Assembly (NCBI GenBank): GCA_022181005.1
Contig: BQMV01000043.1
Span: 1 to 8,071 of the forward strand
DNA: 8,071 nucleotides
Source of the DNA: Anaerolineaceae bacterium
Lineage (GTDB): Bacteria > Chloroflexota > Anaerolineae > Anaerolineales > Villigracilaceae
Direction: 5' to 3'
Below the pieces are notes generated by a model, which was not told the DNA's origin, made no database searches, and saw nothing but the letters and a program-made list of their open reading frames with translations. Made by a program: the position numbers and the translations under genes. Position 1 is the stretch's first letter; each line of letters starts with the position of its first letter. Positions 4,001-8,071 of the stretch are shown here, in pieces.

Positions 4001-4746
4001 ATCAAGAGACGCCTTTCTCGCCGCACGAATCCGCTCCGCAGACGGTCAGCGTCGCATTGCCCCGTTCCGCGCCGTACGCAACGTATTCCATTCTAGGCGT
4101 CACTGTATTTGTCTATCTATTACAGTTGGCAAGCGGGGCGCTTTTGCAGTTTGACCTACCGGCGGGTCTACTGGCGAAATCCAACGACTTGATCCGCGCA
4201 GGGCAGATATGGCGCTTGTTCACGCCCGCGCTGGTGCATGGCGGCATCGCGCACATCGGTTTCAACATGTACGCCCTATTGATATTCGGCGTCAACCTGG
4301 AGCGGGCGTACGGACATTGGCGCTTTCTCCTGCTCTACATTCTCAGCGCGTTTACAGGGAACGTCATGTCGTTCCTGTTCACTAGCGGCGTATCGGTCGG
4401 CGCGTCTACCGCGATCTTCGGGCTGATCGGCGCGGAATTAATCTTTCTTCTTCAAAACCGAAAACTGTTTGCGCATCAATTTCGCAGCGCGATCGGGAAC
4501 GTGATCTTTATTATCTTCGTCAATCTGTTTCTAGGGTTGGCTCCCAGCATTGACAATTGGGGGCATATCGGCGGGCTGGTGGGCGGATTGATGTTCGCTT
4601 CGTTCGCGGGTCCGCACTGGGAAGTGGAAGGAATCCCGCCGTTGCTGCGCCTTACCGACCAGCGTGAAGCGCGCGAAGTGTTTACCGGCGCGGCAGTGAC
4701 CGGGATCGTCTTCGCCGCGCTGGCGACGTGGGGGATGCTCAGATAG
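3997..4746 (+). CDS. Rhomboid-family intramembrane serine protease
   Basis: A 249-residue polytopic membrane protein with the rhomboid catalytic residues in place: GASTAIFG (135-142) with nucleophile S137, and NWGHIGGLVGG (187-197) with general base H190. HIGFNMYAL (86-94) supplies the conserved His and Asn (H86, N90) that form the oxyanion hole. Hydrophobic segments lie at about 30-50, 83-102, 108-130, 135-152, 168-184, 190-205 and 227-246, fitting a six- or seven-helix rhomboid. Residues 1-26 are a polar cytoplasmic N-terminus. Rhomboids cleave transmembrane segments of substrate proteins within the bilayer; the substrate here cannot be inferred. The ATG overlaps the gmk stop (ATGA), so it is co-transcribed and probably coupled. 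No functional link to guanylate kinase is known to me. It ends 36 bp before the convergent macroglobulin gene, with no good terminator between them. Confidence 0.92.
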   Translation: MNQETPFSPHESAPQTVSVALPRSAPYATYSILGVTVFVYLLQLASGALLQFDLPAGLLAKSNDLIRAGQIWRLFTPALVHGGIAHIGFNMYALLIFGVNLERAYGHWRFLLLYILSAFTGNVMSFLFTSGVSVGASTAIFGLIGAELIFLLQNRKLFAHQFRSAIGNVIFIIFVNLFLGLAPSIDNWGHIGGLVGGLMFASFAGPHWEVEGIPPLLRLTDQREAREVFTGAAVTGIVFAALATWGMLR

Positions 4747-4782
4747 CGCGCTAATTCTTAACGCCGACAAGATTTATTCTTT

Positions 4783-7700
4783 TTACGGCTTAATTTCAAA
4801 TATCGCGCCCGCCGACGTCCCTTGCACTTCGGGGAAGAAGGCTTGCCACGCATGCGCGGGCAAAACGCGGTATTCGCCCGCTTGCAACGGGAGCAGCGTA
4901 TACGTCAATACGTACGTTCCCGCGGGGAGATAATTCGCGGCGAACAGGATGCTTTCGTCGCGAATCTGCGGCGAATTGAACAGCCACCAACCCCAACCCG
5001 CGGCAAACGGGTTCGCATCGTCGAATTGAATTTGAATATCGGTCGCATCGAGCGTTTGCCGGCTGGTTTTGAGGTCTTTGTTGAGGATTTCGGCGCCGGC
5101 GGGGATAAAGTCTTTCACCATAACGTTATACGCGTCGTGAGACAGGGTCAGCGTCAGTTGCGCGGTAAAGGGCTGATTAGCATCCGCCCGAACAGAAGAA
5201 AGCGGCGAGCAAGTTTGCGCTTGGTTCGGAGCGCAATAAACGCGCTCAATCTGCATGCCTTGATTCAACGGTTGAACGGCTTCCACCGGCCGGTCGAGGC
5301 GCAACGTCGCATTGTAATAGAGCCTGCCGAGTCCGTCTTCGCGGTGAACCGTAAGTTGGTTGGGCGAATTGGGCAAAAGGAATTCCAGCGGCACGGTAGC
5401 GGTGAGCGGCGCAACCTGAATGCCGGCGATCGTCCCGCTCGTGAGCGGACTGCCGTTAAGTTTCGCGTTATAGGCAAAGTCGGCGCGCACCTCGCCCATG
5501 CCAACCATCGCCGCGTTGAGCGCGAAGATCGCCCAAGCGTTATCATGCCCGGCGTTCCACAATTTATTCGCGTTGCGATGCGCGACGAGGTATCGCGCCG
5601 CATCAGGCATTATCGCGTTGGTCGCATCCAGTTGCGAAAACGCGTATACCACGGCTGAGGTCGTATAGATCGCCGAATTGCGCGCGAAGAAATCCATCGC
5701 ATCCGTTTCCCAATGCGCGCTGGACGAGCTTCGAATTGCGGAGGAAGCCAGATTCGACAACAGATCGCCGGCGCGGGCATCGGAGGGATTTAATTTGTTT
5801 ATCGCCAGCGCAAGCCATGCCGCGCCAGCGGGACTCATGCGGTCGCGCGCTTGATACAGTTGATCGAGTTCCGCTTCATTGAAGGCATTGGCGCGCGTCA
5901 ACGCAAATTGGATAAACGCAAAATCGTCAAGCGTTTTCGCATCGGCAGAAGATAGGCTAGGCGGGTCCAAGTCGCGCAGGTACGCGCCAGCGCGCTGTAA
6001 CGCATCTTCGTTCATCGTCGCACCTGCTTCGCGCGCGCGCAACAAACTAAAAAATATATACGCCGACGCATACGGTTCGCTTTTTTCGGAGGAGCCCCAC
6101 CAGTTCCAGCCGCCATCTGCATTTTGTAAGTAGAAGAGCCGGCTGACGCTTGCATCGAGGCGCTCGCTTACACGCTTCACCAATTTTGGCTCGTTTAAAC
6201 CGGCGCCGTCTAACGAGCGATACACTTCAACGTTAGGCAAAATAAACGAAACGATGCCTTCCGCGCTGGATTGATACGGCAGGGGCATTGCATTTAACGC
6301 AGACGTGAGGCTGCCCGCCAACGACGGGCTTAACTCCACTTGCAAACCGCCGCCTATGGGCGCAAACGTGCGCGGAAGCGAGATCGTCTCCTGTCGTGTG
6401 GCGGCGCCGCGCAACGACCCGCCGGTGACAAACGTCTGCGGCGAGACGTATTGCAGAATCGGGAGCGCTCCCCAAACGGGGCGCGCCGAGTCTTCCAGCG
6501 CAGAATCGTCCGCTTTCGCCGTGAAGATCAGGTCGGCTGACTCTGCCAGCAGCGCGGCTCCCCGCCATTCGACGCGCACGCGTCCGTTCGCTGGAACGTT
6601 CACTTGTTGCGCGGCTTGACTCGGGTCGTCCAGCGCAAATCCTTCGCTCTGCAAACTGACATTCACGCGCAACGCTTCGGACGTGTTGTTGTTAACAATC
6701 GCCGCCATCAAGACGCGATCGCCGCCGACGAGGAAGCGCGGAGTCACAGGTCGGATGAGAAGCGGTTTGGTCGAGATCAGTTGAACGTCAGCCTGACCGA
6801 CTTTGGCATCCATCGTTAATCCGCGCGCGTCAATATTCCAGGTCGTCAGCGAATCGGGCAAGGCGAACGTCGCCTGTCCGCGCCCTTCCGAATCCGTGAC
6901 AAGCGTCGGATTCCAATAAGCGGTGTCGGGAAATTCTTCGCGAACAACGGGTCCGTCGGCTCCGCCGCCGCCGCCAAGTCCGCCGAGAGGCGCCTCCGCT
7001 TTGCTTAACGCCGAGAGCGAAACGCTCGTTTCGACGCCTAACGGTTGATTGCCGTAATATTCGCTGAAAATATCCGCCGAGTTCGAATCGGCGAGCGCGA
7101 GCGTCGCCAGATCAACCACCGCCAGCGAGAACTCGCCTTGCACCGGCTGCCCTTGATCGTCCGTCGCCAGCACATGGAGCGTCACCTCGTCGCGCGGACC
7201 CGCTTGCGACGGATCGGCTTCCACTTGCAAGTTCAGTTTAAACGCATCCGCCGCGACGGGAATATTAACGATGCCATATCTGAAATCATCGCGTCCCAAC
7301 ACAGTGACGGTCGCATACACATTCGGCGCGTCGTCTGCGGAGACAGTAAACGTATATTCCCTGCCGCTTCCATTCAATGCAATCACTTCCGAATCGAAGA
7401 TAACGCCGCGTTCCACGGTAACTAAGGCGAGCGCATCTTCCGCAAACGGATTCGGAATAAACACGCTCGCAGTCTCGCCGGGCTGATACATCTCGCGCCC
7501 GGCGGTAAGTTGGAGTCGATGGTCGTCTAACTGCACCCATGCCGCTTCGCCCGCTCCGCCGACCCAGACTAAAATTTGCGAACGCGCGCCTTCGCCAAAC
7601 ACATCCAGGACGAACGTACCGGCATTCGGCGGCGTGAACGAAAGCCGCGCGCGCCCTTCAGGTCCTGTCACCAGTTCGCTGCCGCTTACCGGCGTGTAGA

Positions 7701-8071
7701 CCGGCGTATAGGTCGTCTGGCCAAACTTCTGAGTTTCTTTTTCCCAATGAACCTGTTGGAATTTTGCAATGAGCGCGCGATTACTCACCGGATTGCGCTC
7801 CCAGTCGGTCGTCAATATTTCGAAGCCAAACGCATCGTTCGCTTTGCCCACCTGCGAATCCGCTTTCAAACCAATATAGAAATCGGCGGGATGGACGAGC
7901 AGTTGCGTCCGCGCGCTGACCGGCAGCCCCGACTCGTCTTGAACGGTGACTTCTAGAAAGAGCGTTTGCGCTTCTTCCGACGCTGGAACAGCCGGCAGAG
8001 GAATAGACAGTTTCCCTTGCACGTCAGTCTTGCCGCCTTCTTTGCTTTCCAAATGGGTTGACGGCGCGGAT
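4783..8071 (-). CDS. Bacterial alpha-2-macroglobulin, thioester-less; C-terminal ~1095 residues
   Basis: The frame is open to the right edge, six codons past a TTG at 8052, so the start and any signal peptide lie outside. Numbered from that TTG, residues about 1-350 are beta-rich MG-type domains. A glycine-rich linker (356-368) is followed by the A2M domain signature EEFPDTAYWNPTLVTDSEGR (372-391) and LPDSLTTWNIDARG (398-411). The alpha/alpha thioester-domain fold runs from about 585 to 870 (NADGGWNWWGSSEKSEPYAS, 644-663, is typical). The C-terminal macroglobulin domains end in HAWQAFFPEVQGTSAGAIFE (1067-1086). The canonical Gly-Cys-x-Glu-Gln is replaced by PYQSSAEG (592-599); the only cysteines are C940 and C947. 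Bacterial macroglobulins are periplasmic or surface protease traps. Those without the thioester, such as the E. coli YfaS/MagD type, trap non-covalently. The gene is convergent with the rhomboid gene; neighbours upstream are not visible. Confidence 0.93.
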   Translation of the reverse strand, partial: SAPSTHLESKEGGKTDVQGKLSIPLPAVPASEEAQTLFLEVTVQDESGLPVSARTQLLVHPADFYIGLKADSQVGKANDAFGFEILTTDWERNPVSNRALIAKFQQVHWEKETQKFGQTTYTPVYTPVSGSELVTGPEGRARLSFTPPNAGTFVLDVFGEGARSQILVWVGGAGEAAWVQLDDHRLQLTAGREMYQPGETASVFIPNPFAEDALALVTVERGVIFDSEVIALNGSGREYTFTVSADDAPNVYATVTVLGRDDFRYGIVNIPVAADAFKLNLQVEADPSQAGPRDEVTLHVLATDDQGQPVQGEFSLAVVDLATLALADSNSADIFSEYYGNQPLGVETSVSLSALSKAEAPLGGLGGGGGADGPVVREEFPDTAYWNPTLVTDSEGRGQATFALPDSLTTWNIDARGLTMDAKVGQADVQLISTKPLLIRPVTPRFLVGGDRVLMAAIVNNNTSEALRVNVSLQSEGFALDDPSQAAQQVNVPANGRVRVEWRGAALLAESADLIFTAKADDSALEDSARPVWGALPILQYVSPQTFVTGGSLRGAATRQETISLPRTFAPIGGGLQVELSPSLAGSLTSALNAMPLPYQSSAEGIVSFILPNVEVYRSLDGAGLNEPKLVKRVSERLDASVSRLFYLQNADGGWNWWGSSEKSEPYASAYIFFSLLRAREAGATMNEDALQRAGAYLRDLDPPSLSSADAKTLDDFAFIQFALTRANAFNEAELDQLYQARDRMSPAGAAWLALAINKLNPSDARAGDLLSNLASSAIRSSSSAHWETDAMDFFARNSAIYTTSAVVYAFSQLDATNAIMPDAARYLVAHRNANKLWNAGHDNAWAIFALNAAMVGMGEVRADFAYNAKLNGSPLTSGTIAGIQVAPLTATVPLEFLLPNSPNQLTVHREDGLGRLYYNATLRLDRPVEAVQPLNQGMQIERVYCAPNQAQTCSPLSSVRADANQPFTAQLTLTLSHDAYNVMVKDFIPAGAEILNKDLKTSRQTLDATDIQIQFDDANPFAAGWGWWLFNSPQIRDESILFAANYLPAGTYVLTYTLLPLQAGEYRVLPAHAWQAFFPEVQGTSAGAIFEIKP
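6256..6279 (-). other. Degenerate thioester site of the macroglobulin
   Basis: These codons encode Pro-Tyr-Gln-Ser-Ser-Ala-Glu-Gly just before IVSFILPNVEVY. In thioester-bearing homologues the same place reads Pro-Tyr-Gly-Cys-x-Glu-Gln, followed by a similar FLP segment. Cys and Gln, which form the thioester, are both missing here. The frame is intact on both sides, so this is substitution and not a frameshift. Confidence 0.85.
6949..6987 (-). other. Glycine-rich linker before the A2M domain
   Basis: Encodes LGGLGGGGGADGP from a GGC/GGA-rich run (GCC-type triplets on the plus strand). It lies directly before the conserved EEFPDTAYW segment, where macroglobulins carry an exposed, variable bait or linker region. 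A flexible, protease-accessible role is plausible from position only. Confidence 0.6.

Noticed and set aside
4747..4790. Possible bidirectional terminator between the convergent rhomboid and macroglobulin genes
   Set aside because: Only a 4-bp GCCG/CGGC pairing with a long loop is present, too weak to call.
4822..5658. 278-codon open frame on the plus strand inside the macroglobulin gene
   Set aside because: It is antisense to a well-supported gene, its translation is very rich in Arg with no recognisable domain, and no ribosome binding site supports it. It is a by-product of high GC codon use.
8050..8052. TTG as the start of the macroglobulin
   Set aside because: The frame continues in phase to the window edge, and an A2M protein needs several more N-terminal domains and a signal peptide. 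The codon is internal.

Overview
The window reads as bacterial chromosome with a core-gene block at 1883-4746, a long secreted-protein gene on the opposite strand, and a lower-GC accessory block at the left end. The lineage looks like Chloroflexota, probably Anaerolineae. That is an inference from four things: the guanylate kinase P-loop ending in GKD, the DUF433/PIN-like pair, the promoter style (extended -10, weak -35) and the large alpha-2-macroglobulin. No rRNA, tRNA or marker gene in the window confirms it.

Left accessory block (1 to about 1880). A NurA-type nuclease gene runs off the left edge on the minus strand (656 to 1). Just upstream on the same strand lies a 76-residue antitoxin-like gene (978-748) with no toxin beside it. 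A pyrimidine-rich tract with short tandem repeats (1043-1124) comes next. It is followed by a 57-bp degraded copy of the 5' end of the thymidylate kinase gene (1122-1178). A plus-strand two-gene toxin-antitoxin-like cassette, DUF433 then a PIN-like protein (1224-1873), sits between that copy and the intact thymidylate kinase gene at 1883. Sampled lines of the nuclease gene are about 40% GC, against about 60% in the core genes and the right-hand gene.

Core block (1883-4746, plus strand). It holds tmk, a conserved membrane protein of unknown function, a strong intrinsic terminator (3299-3337), gmk, and a rhomboid protease gene whose start overlaps the gmk stop (ATGA). The two kinases make dTDP and GDP/dGDP for nucleic-acid synthesis. 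Both lack a Shine-Dalgarno sequence and have a -10-like hexamer ending seven bases before the ATG, so both may be read from leaderless mRNAs.

Right block (4783-8071, minus strand). This is the C-terminal ~1095 residues of a bacterial alpha-2-macroglobulin, convergent with the rhomboid gene. Its start lies beyond the right edge. The position where the thioester Cys-x-Glu-Gln normally sits reads Gln-Ser-Ser-Ala-Glu-Gly, so this member should not trap proteases covalently.

The most unusual signal is the direct repeat of the tmk 5' end on both sides of the toxin-antitoxin-like cassette. It suggests the cassette arrived at the start of an essential gene and left that gene's open reading frame intact.
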